Shown: positions 11,296-23,614, counted from the first letter of the stretch. The stretch is DNA of 64,000 bases from Corynespora cassiicola (GCA_022059125.1 JAEUWY010000002.1:2790001-2854000), one strand, 5' to 3'. Numbers and translations: made by a program. Notes: generated by a model from the letters alone, not told the origin.

Positions 11296-12067
11296 TTGTT
11301 TCTAATTCTGAATATCAAGTTTTCGCTCCATCTCCTGCAATCGGTGGGTTATAGAAACACTGTGACTATAGAGGATGGAGGATTGGTTTCGAGAACCCCA
11401 GCTTGTTTCTTGACTCCATCAGTGGATAGAACGTTCCCAGTTGACGATATTAGATTTCCCATGTTATAGAAGGATGAGATTGATAACAGTGTACTGCTGA
11501 GCGAATGTCGGCTGCCGACTTCCACCACTAAGCCAACTTTGGCCTCGCTCGCGGTAGTGTCACTTTGTCTGGAATAGGCCAACCTCTTTCATCAAGCTCT
11601 TTTTCTCAAAGAGGGCGATAGTCATTTAGATCCGGATGGTGTCTTCAATGTGCCGTCCCCGCCATACTCCTCTTGTTACCTTCCCAAGCCAAGCCATCGT
11701 TCAAGGCTTGGCGAGCAGAAATCACCAGTATCATCAGTCTGCCCATCTCTCCATGAGTGATGGATCAAGTTCTCAAAGTAGCTGGTTCTTTTACATAAAA
11801 AGACAACAGCTTTACGTCGCCTTCTAAATCGCTTCGCCCTGCGGGAACATTTATACGGCGTTTGACATTCTCACGGGAATTTCGGCCGACCATAGTATTG
11901 TACCGCATATCGGCCGACACGCCGACTTGAGCAAAGCCCCGGGAAACATCATCCTCACTTAAATGGCATGAGAGCAACTAGCTAGTGCAATAAGAATGGA
12001 CGGCGATTCTTTGCCAAATGAATTCTCTGCTTCCTTGTCGTATCTCAACACAACCTCGAGGTGGCTC
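11296..12067. other. intergenic, promoter of carboxylesterase
   Basis: About 770 bp with no supported gene. The frame at 11636-11827 plus and the minus frames have no recognisable domain. Contains the RTA1 gene 3' end and the esterase promoter. Confidence 0.5.
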
Positions 12068-13796
12068 ATGAGCAGCATGTGGCCGTCCGTGAGCGCTTTC
12101 GTCGCGCTTTCGCTGAGCGCTCTAGTTACAGGCACAAACATTTCGGCCCAAGATCCAATTGCGCGGGTCACAAACGGGACGTATATTGGTCGTCATTCTC
12201 CACAATACGCCCAGGATTTCTTTCTCGGGATTCCCTACGCGCAACCTCCAGTTGGCCATCTTCGATTTAGGCAAGCGCAATCGTTAAACAACACCTGGAC
12301 TGGTTTCAAGCAAGCAATTGATTATTCGCCGCTCTGCGTTGGATACGGTGTAAGTCTCGAGAGTTCAGGTATCCAATCAGGGCTAATGGTATGCCCAAAA
12401 GCTTGACCAAACTTTTTATAACCAATCAGAAGACTGCCTGACCCTCAATGTGGTTCGACCTGCTGGCTATTCTAATCAAACGCTCCCCGTGGGTCTTTGG
12501 ATACATGGTGGCGGCTATGTGAACGGTGGGGGTGGCGATCAACGCTACAATCTCTCGTTTATCGTCGATCAGTCGGTCAAAATCGGCAAGCCTTTTATCG
12601 GCATCTCCATCAACTATCGTCTACACGGCTGGGGATTCCTCAATTCGAATGAATTCGTTGGCCAAGGGCTTTCCAACATTGGCCTTCGTGACCAGCGCCT
12701 TGCCTTGCATTGGGTGCAAGAGAATATTGCCGCATTTGGGGGAGATGCAGGAAAAGTCACCATCTTCGGGGAATCGGCAGGAGCCGCGAGCGTCGGTTTC
12801 CATCTCGTGGCGTACGGTGGACGGAACGATAACCTATTCCGAGCAGCCATCTTGCAATCCGGAAATCCCATTTACTATATACCCCAGAGTGGACCGGAAA
12901 AGAACCAGCCCATTTTCAATCAGCTCGTCTCGGCCGTTGGATGCAATGCTACCCTGAACCAGGTGGAATGCTTGCGACAAGTGCCATTCGCACAGCTGAA
13001 CTCTACGCTTGGAGATTTATATCTACAATATGGAAACACCAACCCCGTCATTGATGGCGATTTGGTCAGAAACTTTGGCAGTCTCCAGCTTCAGCGCGGA
13101 GAATTTGTCCGGGTGCCCATCATTGTAGGAGCCAACAGTGACGAAGGAACCTCGTTTTCGCCGCGAGGAATCAACACCACCAATGAATTCAAGGCCTCTC
13201 TCGCAAATCTTCCACCCTCATTTCAAGAGTCCCTTATCGAAGCCTACCCTGACGATCTGTCCGTCAACGTGGTCGCTAGTCTGGGTGACCAACGCCCTGG
13301 ACCGCCATACGGACCGCAATTCCGACGGAGTGCATCGTATTGGGGCGACTATCTATTCATAGCTGCGCGCCGAAAGACGGCCGCCACATGGGCTGCCCAT
13401 GGACTACCCGCGTATTCTTACCGCTTCAACGCCATCCCCCACGGTGTGCCCCCCGAACTAGGATCAAATCATTTCAAGGAGATTCACTACGTATTCCGTA
13501 ATTATCTAGGCGTGGGGAACCGTCCAGACATCCTTCCCTTTCAGGGCTTGCCGGAAAGTCATTTTGAGCTGGCAGCATTCATGTCAAGCAGTTGGTCCAG
13601 TTTCATCAATGATCTGGATCCAAATTCATGGCAGAACAGGTCTACGAGTATTGAGGCATGGCCAGAATATCGACTTGACAGCCCAAAAAACCTCGTATTT
13701 GATGCCAACATCACCAGCTATGCTGAAGAAGACACCTTTAGGAAGGAGGGCATCGACTTGATCAACGATAATGCGCTTGGGGTCTACCACAGATAG
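12068..13796 (+). CDS. secreted type-B carboxylesterase / lipase
   Basis: Two exons, 12068-12349 and 12402-13796, give 558 residues, the normal size of the family (PF00135). From ATG 12068 (a second in-frame ATG is at 12077) the protein opens with a signal peptide, SAFVALSLSALVTG. An upstream ATG at 11996 would bury it. The family start FLGIPYAQPPVG is followed by SEDCLTLNV, which crosses just after the intron. The oxyanion motif is HGGGY, the nucleophile Ser about residue 219 lies in GESAGA, the acid Glu about 342 is in SDEGTS, and the His about 451 is in SNHFKEIHYVF. The full catalytic triad is therefore present. It should hydrolyse carboxylic esters outside the cell or in the secretory pathway. 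Many possible N-glycosylation sites (NNTW, NATL, NSTL) fit. It converges on the thioesterase gene, and the substrate is unknown. Confidence 0.93.
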
Positions 13797-14169
13797 CTGT
13801 CTTGTCGATAACTTAAATACACCAAACTGGCACCTGAAGAAAGCTGGGGCATTATATTGATATCAATTTCAAATTTAGCTCTTTGATCCCATGCCGTTCA
13901 TTCTATAAAATCGCGAAATCTTTACCAAACTTCCAGGGTATTCTTGAAGAGCTCTATCAGGAAATGAAAAGTATGCTGTACATGTCTAGGAATGTCTATA
14001 TGGGCTCTTGCGGCATTCTTCTGGCCCTTTTCTAACAATTACTCCGGGATTACTCCACTCCATAATGGAAATATAACCTCAAGTAAAATATGTACCACTG
14101 GGAAATGTATGATGCCTACAAAGAAGAGAAAAGCGTCGCGCACTTATACATGATGCTACCGGTCGTGTT
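13797..14169. other. convergent intergenic region
   Basis: 373 bp between the 3' ends of the esterase (+) and thioesterase (-) genes. AT-rich, with no open frame; expected to hold both polyadenylation regions. Confidence 0.6.
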
Positions 14170-15198
14170 TCAATTGTGCCTGTCTCGCATGCTGCTGCGG
14201 AGTAATCTACTGAGGGAGGAACACTGTTTCCATGTCAGTATAATTTGACACAAAGGCCTTTGATTTCCTCTACTTACGTTGGGTGGCTGCATCATCGTAA
14301 AATGATTGCCCGGCATTCTCGCCACTTGCAATTTTGAGCCAGGGAACAACTTGTCCCACCCCAGTGGTCCGTTTGTTTCTGGACGTTCAATCATCATGCG
14401 CGTAATCTCCACGCTCATGTCTAATTCGCTAGGTCTCCTTTGCTCTTTTCTCAAGACGCCTTCGTTTGCCCAGATGATGAATACGTCAGGAGTGTCGGGC
14501 TGTCGCATTGGTGTCGGCGTATATTTCTCAATAGCCTGTATGGATAGTTGGAAGTGCTTGACCAGCCATTCAGGTGGGCCCTTGTTCCCCCAGTTGCCCA
14601 TGAGATTGTTTGCGCACAGGTAGTCAACCACTTCCAAAGGCAATGCCCCGTAGTCTAGCCTGCACGGGCTGTCAATCAAAACAATCTTCTCGACTCTTTC
14701 TCCTTTCCGCATGAGTATCTTTGCGACTTCGAATGCGTGGTATCCGCCTGCTGACCAGCCTCCGAGATGATAGGGTCCGTGCGGTTGACGAGATTGGATT
14801 TCCGCAGCCCATATAGCCGCAATCTTTTCCATTGTGAAACTCCCCGCAGATGTGGAACGTAGATGTGGACTGTTGAGTGCGATGAGACAGATGGTGGGAT
14901 CAATTTGCGGAAGCCTGGCGTAAGCCATGGCAGATCCAGAGCCATCTGGTAGGAGGAATAATGTCTTTCGGCTCGAATGTAGTTTTCCTTGGAGGATAAT
15001 TGATAGAGGAACGGTAGGTACGGGTACTGGTCGTGTAGATGGTACCAGAATCTCATCCTCTTCGACACAAACTTCTTCAACAACTACCTTGGTCGCCTTC
15101 TTGGAATTTCGAGTGGGCCGATCCGAGGGGTGAAGAAACAGTATTCTCTCCACCGAGGCATCCATGTACCCACGGTGTGCTACAAGGCCTACTCCCAT
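14170..15198 (-). CDS. free-standing polyketide-synthase-type thioesterase (alpha/beta hydrolase)
   Basis: Minus strand. Exon 1 runs 15198-14278. A 54-nt intron (14277-14224, GTAAGT...CAG) then leads to a short last exon, 14223-14170, giving 324 residues. The intron is stop-free and a multiple of three, so a retained form of 342 residues is also readable. The body matches the C-terminal TE/Claisen-cyclase domain of non-reducing polyketide synthases. FLLPDGSGSA gives the strand after the linker, GWSAGG carries the nucleophile Ser about 149, LIDSP carries Asp about 176, and MPGNHFTMM carries His about 299. These TEs release or cyclise a polyketide held on an ACP. No KS, AT, PT or ACP sequence is present nearby, so it acts in trans, is a general acyl-CoA/ACP hydrolase, or is a relic. 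The N-terminal 70 residues are a charged, Pro-rich linker as found between ACP and TE. The frame stays open for 33 codons upstream of the ATG. Confidence 0.82.
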   Translation of the reverse strand: MGVGLVAHRGYMDASVERILFLHPSDRPTRNSKKATKVVVEEVCVEEDEILVPSTRPVPVPTVPLSIILQGKLHSSRKTLFLLPDGSGSAMAYARLPQIDPTICLIALNSPHLRSTSAGSFTMEKIAAIWAAEIQSRQPHGPYHLGGWSAGGYHAFEVAKILMRKGERVEKIVLIDSPCRLDYGALPLEVVDYLCANNLMGNWGNKGPPEWLVKHFQLSIQAIEKYTPTPMRQPDTPDVFIIWANEGVLRKEQRRPSELDMSVEITRMMIERPETNGPLGWDKLFPGSKLQVARMPGNHFTMMQPPNVSRGNQRPLCQIILTWKQCSSLSRLLRSSMRDRHN

Positions 15199-17642
15199 TG
15201 CGTAGAGAAGTTCTTGAAAAGATTTTCTGGAGAAGAGTTGTGAGTTGATTGGTGATTCTCGGATCCAAGGTGCAAAATGGGCGTTTTCTTGAAGATTTCA
15301 CCTCAGGTTTGTCAAAAATTGGGGAACAATGAAATGAAAAAGTCGCCAGACTGGCCCTGTAGTAATAGTTCAGGCAACAACTACAATAGAGATACCCAAA
15401 ATAACAGTGCACTGATGGTGATTGAAGGTAGTGCTGACGGTGTTGCTCACCGTATTCTCGGCGACTTTTCGAATTACAAGATTGACACGGCGTAGCACGC
15501 CACGCTTTCTATCATTTCATCCAATGGAAATTAAGCTGTAATCGGGGCTGAAAGGAGGCGATTCGTTCCAGTCTAGTGGCCTGAGAGATACCTGAATTTG
15601 TCACTGTTTCCAAGTAAACAGGTCTCACCAACCCAATGCATGGTGTGCCTTTGCGATGATAACTGATATATCGCCGGACCAGTTGGCTCAAAAGGCCGTT
15701 CTACAAGAAGTCTTCCTTATCATCATGTTTACTTAAAAACCCGCCTAGTCAAGTAGAATTGTGACCAGCTGTGACTCGGTGATGCAAACGCCAAAGATGC
15801 GGTATCAGTCTCCCAACTCAACGGCCCTGGACCACGATTCTTGACTCAAACTTCTTTTTAATCACATCAGCAATGGTGGTAGCTTGAATGATTACTCTGT
15901 TTTTGTAGTAAGCTGACATGTGAGGCTGTTACTAGTAGGTTTCCTTGGCCATTAAACTCTTCACTTCACTGCTCAGGTTTTCAGGCAAGGTAATCTCTAG
16001 AGAATAAAAGACTTTGGTCAAACCTTTCCTCAGTTTTTATTCCAGTCTCATCAACCTGTGCTACATATAACGTATGCACAGAAGGGACCAGAACTATATC
16101 CAGAGTGCTGTTTGCATCGTATGCACCGAAACAGTTAATTCCAATGACATATAGTCTGTACTCAGCAAATTGGTCCTCCAAACAACAAAGTTTAATTGAA
16201 ACTGTTCAAGCCATCTATCAAAAACATGAATTTTGACAGACGACAAGATGTGAAAAGTGACCTCCAGCACCAGGTGAAACCATGCCAAGATGGTCGCCTC
16301 GCTCTGATGCGTATTCGAAATTTAGGTCAAGTTAGAAATTGGTAGCCTGGGCACCATCACAGGCTGAGGAGAACACCATAAGCGTCTAGAATAAAATTTC
16401 CAGGGGATCTTATCTCACGTGGGATTCCATAGACCCCGAGTGACAGGATGACAACGTGGGAGCTGCAGGCCCTTGCAGAAGTCCGGAGCTAATTCTTTAG
16501 CGTCTGTGATTGGTCCATGGAATGCGAAAGTGCGACTTGTTTAGTTGAGAGAAAATTGATAAGATGCTAAGCAATGCTGATCTACATTCGGACAAGTGAG
16601 CCTCAACGCCTGCGGTCATGCGCCAGTTCGGGTTGATAAGATCCAAGTTCTGACTCAGCTCCTTTATGAGATGCAACAATACCTTTTCTAGATTCAAAGT
16701 GGGCGACCCAAGGGTCCACCTGTGACAAGTCAGCACTAGGATCGGTCCGCTCGACAACACACCTCAGGTTGGAATTTCACGCGTAGTAAGCATGGCAGTA
16801 GATTGAGCACGTCCTCAGACAATGAATAGAATATTTCGCTACAATATCAGACCCAACTAAGAAAGCTTTTCTCGGACTTGATGTGCGCCAAGTGTTCCTG
16901 CATCATGTCTTAGACTCAAGGGAATGATCAACATATGAATGTCCTGCATTCGAGAACAGACTCAAGATTGCCTTGCCCCACATAGATTTGGCCATGGATG
17001 CACGCCGCAGGCGCGCATGTTTCTATTGCCTAAAATAACTGTCGATCAATCCGTCTCCCAGGTTCATAGAATGTGTGCTGCATTATTCACTTGGCTGTGT
17101 ACCAAGGCGTGTTATTCCTCCTCGGCCAAATGCTCGGAGGATACACTTGACAAGACCATGGGAAGCGAACGTTCAAGTCGAGCCTGCTGTTCTTGAGTGG
17201 CAACATTTTGCATTCTACATGCTTGGTATTGTCTGAGAAAACGAAACTTGCTGTTCTTGACTTTGTGGGGCACATCTGACGTACCACACCGAACATGCAA
17301 AGGGAGGGCTGGAGTCAGCCAAGAGCCAACAAGTTGGTGAAACCGAGGCAACCCGTAATCGTGTGTCGTATTGCATCGCATTAAAAACGCCACAGCGGCC
17401 TTGACGGAACGTTCTGGTAGGCAAACTGAAGCGAAAAAGGATCGAAGACGGGGCAGACCGACGCATGTTACGAGAGTTTTGTTCCAGGACAGATTAGAGG
17501 CCGTTGACTGCATATCGGGGTCTGCTTATATCTCAAGGCCTGAGATACGATCGGCTCACCTCACATATATATCCGCAGGCTCTGTGTACTTGCACCCGTA
17601 TTTCATGTCTCCATTTAACAAATTCAGCCGCTCATATTGAAA
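15199..17642. other. 2.4 kb divergent intergenic region
   Basis: Lies between the thioesterase (-) and the AflR-like regulator (+). There are many short frames on both strands and none with a clear domain. The first 100 bp next to the thioesterase stay open in its frame (15297-15199) without an ATG. The rest has higher AT content and frequent stops in all frames, as expected for a long promoter or a decayed gene. Confidence 0.5.
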
Positions 17643-19006
17643 ATGACCACAAAGTTTCGGTCGGCATGCGATAGGTGTCACGATGCAAAAGTACGATGCA
17701 GCGGGGATATGCCGTGCCAGGGATGTACGAGCTCGAAAAGTCTGTGCTTCTATAGCGTCTCCAGTGTCCTGGGCCGACCCAGGGGCACGAAAAACAGAAC
17801 ATCTCGCCGCCGAAATGGATCGAATGCCACAGGAGAAAGCCATGCGAGGACGGAACAAGAGCGAAACGGGTCTGGAAATGATCGCGGTACGCAAAAACAG
17901 ACGGGCAGGCGCCGCAAACCAAAGGAAAGCCGTGGAGAGTCTGATCCATTCAACGCCATCACTTCCGAAAGTGGGGAGAGAAAAACTTCTGATCTGTTGA
18001 GTAGCGAGATGCAGATCCCGTCGGAGAATATGTGGTTTCTTCCGGAAGAAGGATATCCATTTGGATTGCAAGATGCACATACGCCATCGGATTTTCGAGT
18101 GGACTCCTTTACGCCTATTGAGCCTTTGACGCCGATTGTGGGCCATACACCTCCACCATCGATGCACTGCTATCCAGACAAGCCTCTCAATAGTATTGTT
18201 CCTGACATTACGGGTCTGGAAGAAGCCGATATCCAATGGAGCAGTGGCATATTTTGCCACGATCCTCCCCAGGTACGTGCCAATCACTCACGCCTTTCAG
18301 CTCAGTACTGAAAGCTAATGAATTGAAGAATTTGTTCAATCAGCCCACAATGTTGCCGTCACCTAGCAGCGACAGCTCCCCCCATCGAATGTCGGTTACA
18401 AACGCTTGCACTTGTCTTCAACAGCATGCAGAGCTACTGAGCAGCCCTAGCATAGCTGAAATGAATGCAAGTGTAGACGATTCCATACTATCTCTCGACA
18501 AGGCTCTTTCGCTGGCAAAGCAGGGGATAAAAGCCTGGCGCAGTCTTGTGGCATGTCCCATTTGCCCGTACAATAATGACCAGGAAGTAATGCTCCTTGC
18601 TTTGATGAGCATTCGACCAGTGACGCGATATCTCCAGCGTCTTGCACCGAGATTTATAGCCTTGCCGCTGGGCGAAGCCAAGTCACAGGAATTTGCAATG
18701 ACGGACTTGCAGCTGACCAGAGAGCGCAGTCGACTGATGCTTGGATCTTTGGAGGTCGAAGAGGAGGAACGCATCTTGGTCTATCGACTTCTTTTCCAGA
18801 AAACGGTCCAAAAAGTCAGATACACGCTCCACTCTTTGCAGACTATGCAGTTCAAACGGAAAAAGCAGCTGCTGTTGGAGACATCCAATCGCACCGCTGG
18901 CCTCGAGGATTACCATGCATCTAGCAGCCTATCGCATATCCAGCAGATGACGCATGCGCTAGCTACTGCACTCCAAGATTTAGAGTCTTCTTTCAAGAGC
19001 GAATAG
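17643..19006 (+). CDS. AflR-like Zn2Cys6 transcription factor
   Basis: Two exons, 17643-18272 and 18329-19006, give 435 residues, close to the 444 of Aspergillus AflR. Translation starts at ATG 17643, just ahead of the DNA-binding domain. The Zn2Cys6 cluster has Cys at about 9, 12, 19, 25, 28 and 35 (CDRCHDAKVRC, then CQGC). A basic GRPRGTKN linker follows, as in aflatoxin-type regulators. After a Ser/Arg-rich stretch, exon 2 carries the AflR-type regulatory domain (PF08493): NACTCLQQHAELL near its start, then a helical region (SLDKALSLAKQGIKAWRSL, ACPICPYNNDQ). AflR-family proteins are pathway-specific activators of polyketide clusters that bind TCGN5CGA-type palindromes in the nucleus. It lies divergent from the orphan thioesterase and directly upstream of another Zn2Cys6 gene. 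Target genes are not evident. Confidence 0.88.
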
Positions 19007-19386
19007 ACGGGCTTGTTACCCTTGCCATCAATAGACTAAAAACACGTCCCTTGGGTGCCCAGGACAGCTCCTGCGTGGCTGAGCATTGCAAACAAGTGAG
19101 CATGAGGTGACAGACCGGTCGAATAAACTCGGAGGATAACCCCTCCACTTCGGTGCTCGTTCACGCCCGAGGTCCGATCCGTTGCCTTCGGAGCTTGGTT
19201 TTCGTCACGTGTTTCATCCAAAGTGGATCTGATTGGCGTTAGCGGCTCGGCGCTTGCGTTCACGCCGCAAGGGTGCCTTGGGCTGACTCCTTCAACGCGC
19301 AGCACACACCCGCCCATTGCATACTTCCGACGGCGTCCGAGCAGACTGAACTCGCTTATTTCAAAGTGCTTGACCTACCCTACGCC
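19007..19386. other. intergenic between two regulator genes
   Basis: 380 bp between same-strand regulators. The frame of the second regulator is open back to an ATG at 19273, so part of this could be coding if that start is used. Otherwise promoter. Confidence 0.5.
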
Positions 19387-21654
19387 ATGCTCCCGCATAA
19401 CCTTACTGGAGATATCAGCATGGCTCGAGCAAACGGTCCAGCGCTTCATCAGTATGCCTGTCTACGCTGCCGGGCCCGCCGTGTCAAGTGTGACAAGATA
19501 CTGTCTGGATGTGCAAACTGCGCTGGCCACGAAGCCCAATGTATTTATTCAGCACGTCGCCCTCGGAAGCCACAAAAGGCCCACCAGGACCAACAGGCCG
19601 CTCAACGGACTCTGCTTCCATCGCTGGTGAATCCCTCCTCTATCCACTCTACTGTCACCTCCAGAGCCGACAGCTTGGGCAGCGAACTTGTCTCCGACCA
19701 CCACTCTGGAACTTCTGAGCAGAGCGATGACGATGACGAAGACGCCTTTCTCCTTCGAGAGCTGCGCGACACTGGCTTCCAGCCCAGAGAAGATGCAACA
19801 AAAACCAGCCTCGGACGGCTACTTGTTGGTCCGAATGGAGAATCCCACTACATTGACGGCGAAAAGATCCAGCAGGTAGCCTACCTTGAGACAGTACTCG
19901 CAGCCGAATCACCTGATATCAAAGAAGGCGCTCCCAGGACACCACGGCGGCGGACTGAAAAGCTCGATGCAGATTCTCTCCTCAACGCCTCTTTTGATGG
20001 AAGAGACCTGCGGCTCTATCATCCACCCTCAGGAAGCATGCACGCACTTTGGGATTTTTACTGCCGCAATGTGGACGGCATGGCCAAGGTTCTCTACAAG
20101 CCCGATGTCAAAGGCCTCATTACTCGCGCTGCAACCAATTTATCATCAATAGACTCCAGCACAGAAGCACCGCTACTTTTCGCCATCTGGTAAGAGGATC
20201 AACAGAAATTCCAATCACCACTAAACCTTTGCAGGCTTGCTGCTACCCTGACCATGTCAGCTGATGAGTGTCGAAGTGTGCACCGCAAGGACAAGGCATC
20301 GCTTATTCGTAAATATCGATATGCCTTTGAGCAGTCACTTGTCCAGGCTAGGTGGATGTCTACGCAGAACATGATGATTCTGCAAAGTCTGAGCATCTTC
20401 CTTGTAAGTGTCCCTGGTGGTCTGGCTGTTACCGAACCCTTTGGTCCTTTATCAAGGGCATGATGGTAGTTAAAAGTACTAAGACGGCTGCTCTTTTAGA
20501 TATTCGCCTCTGAGAGTTCGAGATCCACTTGGATCCTAAATGGTATAGCTTTGAGTCTCGCCCAAGCCATGGGCATGCATTCCGATAGTTCTGCGTTTTC
20601 GCTTAGTACTACCGAGACCGAGGTTCGGCGTCGTGTCTATTGGATGCTCTACGATACCGACGTTCGCGTATCAGAGATGTGTGGCCTCCAGTCTCATATA
20701 CCGTTTTACATGGATACGGAACTCCCCAGTCACGTTAATGACTCCGACATTGAGTCAAGCCACACCAGGCCCCTTCGTCCACGAGATGAGTTTACCGAAA
20801 TGACTTTGAGTCTGGGCAAGATGGAGATGGCGCGGACTGTTCAATCGTTTAAGCGTTCCCCACTGCCCCGGAAAGAGAAGGAGCAGATTGTTCATTCTCA
20901 GCTGCACAGATTCGAAAGCATCTACCTCAAATATTTTGAGGGAGACAATGAGCTCCATCGCCTGTACTATCTCGGCACACGGCTCATGATGAATCGGCTT
21001 CAGCAAATCGTGCATGGTTCTGCCGTCGATGAGCCGCAGACGGAAGAGAGCCAAACGCGGCAGATTATTTACAACACTGATGTTCTAGAAATGGCGTATC
21101 AGCTACCAAGCAGATATCGACAGTACGGATGGTTCTTCCGCTGCAAGGACACCCAATGGCATGCCGTGGCCTATCTCTTGTTACAGCTACGTGAACGAAC
21201 AAAAGGCCCCGCGGTCGATCGTGCCTGGGAGGTTGTGGATGCTGCATTTGCCGAGTGGGACAAGACCATTCTGCGAAAGTTTAATGAACCAAGGAACTCC
21301 AACCAAGGAGTCATTGCAAGCTTGTGGCAGCCCTTGTTGAAACTCTTGGAGCGCGCTCGGGAGGCGAGGCAACGGGATTCACAACCACGGCAGGAATCGG
21401 TACCCGTCGGCACTCCGTCAACACTGAGCACCGGGTACGATATGAGCAATTTTACTTCCGAAGACACGTGTTACTCGGTTCACTCCAATGACGTCCTGAT
21501 TGGGGATCCTTTTTTCGGGTCGGCAGAGGATTTGAACATGGAGATGAATTGGGACCAGCTCGATACCTGGGTCCAAAGCTTCCAGGACGGACTCCTGGAG
21601 CAAACCACATCCATACAGGACAAGGAGCTCATAGGTGCAATGAATTGGTGGTAA
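19387..21654 (+). CDS. Zn2Cys6 fungal-specific transcription factor
   Basis: Three exons, 19387-20189, 20235-20403 and 20500-21654, give 708 residues from ATG 19387. ATGs at 19273 and 19420 are alternatives; all lie upstream of the zinc cluster. The binuclear cluster has Cys about 25, 28, 35, 42, 45 and 52 (CLRCRARRVKC, CANC). It is followed by an acidic linker (EQSDDDDEDAF). The middle-homology domain (PF04082) begins near DLRLYHPPS and includes SLAQAMGMHSDS and the RRVYWMLYDTD helix typical of this domain. The C-terminus is acidic (MNWDQLDTWVQSF), possibly an activation region. It is a nuclear DNA-binding regulator, and targets cannot be read. The pairing with the AflR-like gene resembles cluster regulators, but tandem TF genes also occur by chance. 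Confidence 0.9.
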
Positions 21655-23614
21655 ATGTTGGAAACCCCTTTTGGACAATGTCCATTGTTATGCTAGCGAT
21701 CCAGGTTTCATACGGTTGTATCCTTATACCATCACGTCTTTTCTTATATCAGGTATCTTTTCGAAATACATTGGACTTGTTCATTTCTCACCAGCTCGCT
21801 TTTTGGCCTTGTGAAGCATTCCAATGACGGTATTCGCAGCTCCTCCGCAACCATTCAGAGAATCCTGAAGAAATCAGGCCATCCGAGGTGCACAAACGCG
21901 TGTGGCAAAATCCTCATCTTGTGGGGCCTCCGGTGAGAACTTGAGGCTGTGTAGCAGTTCCTGCGTAGTACGGCCTCGAAAGTTCGTCTAAGCTTCAGTT
22001 GGGCGTTTCAGGGCCATTGATCTTCATCGAAAAACCTGGGGCGCTATGTTAGCATCCTCAGACTTGAGTTGAACGACAAGACTGAAGTGATCGCCGTTAT
22101 CATGAGAGATCAAACTGTAAGAGGGCAAAAAACTGTACTAAATCAGCGTGTGCGAGTAAGTGCGTTGATCTCTTGGTACATACAAGACACCCACTCGCCG
22201 CCATCTTCTGTAAGCTTACCCTTTCACCACCAAGAAGATCCCACCCAAGGTACCCCATTGATATTAAGTGCCGCGCGGCTTCGGAAGCCGAGCCTTGGTG
22301 AGTCCAATCCACGCCGTGGGTAAAATCTCCTGCATCCACAATGCGCCGAACCGGGGGGATCATTGGCCGGGCCCGTTGCGCCACTCGGACGCAGTGCTAC
22401 CTCCTTCATCACCATGATTCTCCGAATTTAAGCATACACAGTCACTTTGATACTGCGGTACGCCATTCCAAGACAGAAAAGGCACAGGAGGTAAGCCATG
22501 CTCAGCTCAGGATGCGGGTGGCTGCCTTGCCGCCAGGCCGCCAGGCCGCGAATACGATGCCTAGATCGGATTGCTGTACGCTTTGGTGGACCATATTTTG
22601 ACCTCAGGCCCGGAGTCCGTATGTCGCATTCGTGCTGCTGGCGTAAATGGCGTCAAGAAAACGTGGCGCCGTTGAGCTGTTGTTGCATCGGGGTGAGCGT
22701 GCCGATGCGCCGGTCGTATGATTTTCCTTCCAGAATGGTGCCTTTGTCAGCCTAGAGTCGTATCTTTCAGCCGCATGGCTGAATCGTTTGACTACAGATG
22801 GTATGATGATACGAGAAAGTTTTTGGGGGTTGGTAAAGGATGGAGACTAGCTGGAAGATTCTTTTTCCTCGGGCAGGACGTCCAGGGTTGGATGCCCAGG
22901 TGGCTAACCCAGGACTGCGATTTCAGCGGGCTTGTTGAAGGATGGAAAGAATGGGTGGTCATTGAGATGGAATAGTTCTGATGGCAGGACATGACTTTTG
23001 GGCTGCAATTCGAGTATCTTCCAGCCTTTCAAGGTGCACGAGGACCATTCCCAGGTGCCGGGCACCTCCCGGGGCCTGCTGATAAATCACGTGATTATGG
23101 CACTTTGCCAAACACCTTGGCCCCCGCCTGTGTACACAGAGTGCTAAACATTTTATCAAGTGAAAAACCCATACGAGCATTTGAACCCAGTGGATCGATA
23201 TTGAAGGTGTCGTTCTCTATAGCTGGGTCTAATATCCAAGCACGACATTGTGCCTCAATCACTTCCCAGGTTCACAACAAGGAGTTCTGCATCGCAAGCT
23301 TGGAAAAAGGACACCACCATTTCGGTATCACTCAAGCTTATAACTTTATTCCGCCAATTAATGAACCAAAGATCACAGTGGGGGGCTTTTCGAGGGGTTG
23401 TTGTCTCCAGAAGTAAGCCAAGACTTGGGCGTGGTCGCGACTGCTGTTGTTAACCACCAGCTGCTTCCGCTTTTGGAGGGCAGCAAACACCACCCTAATG
23501 AAATCAGAGATATGATCTCTTTAGTCCAATCTCCTCACTCTCCACCCTACCTGCAACCTCAATACTCCTGATCACCTCAACGTACCTGATCACCATCCAG
23601 CTCCAGCCGCAGTC
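21655..23614. other. 2.0 kb intergenic region
   Basis: Between two same-strand genes. Frames such as 22069-22323, 22498-22755 and 22991-23416 are short, overlap antisense frames and hold no domain. No transposon termini or RNA gene recognised. Confidence 0.5.

Noticed and set aside
16497..16760. 87-codon minus-strand frame with helical look between TE and AflR-like gene
   Set aside because: No start context, partner exon or recognisable domain; kept only as part of the possible decayed region.
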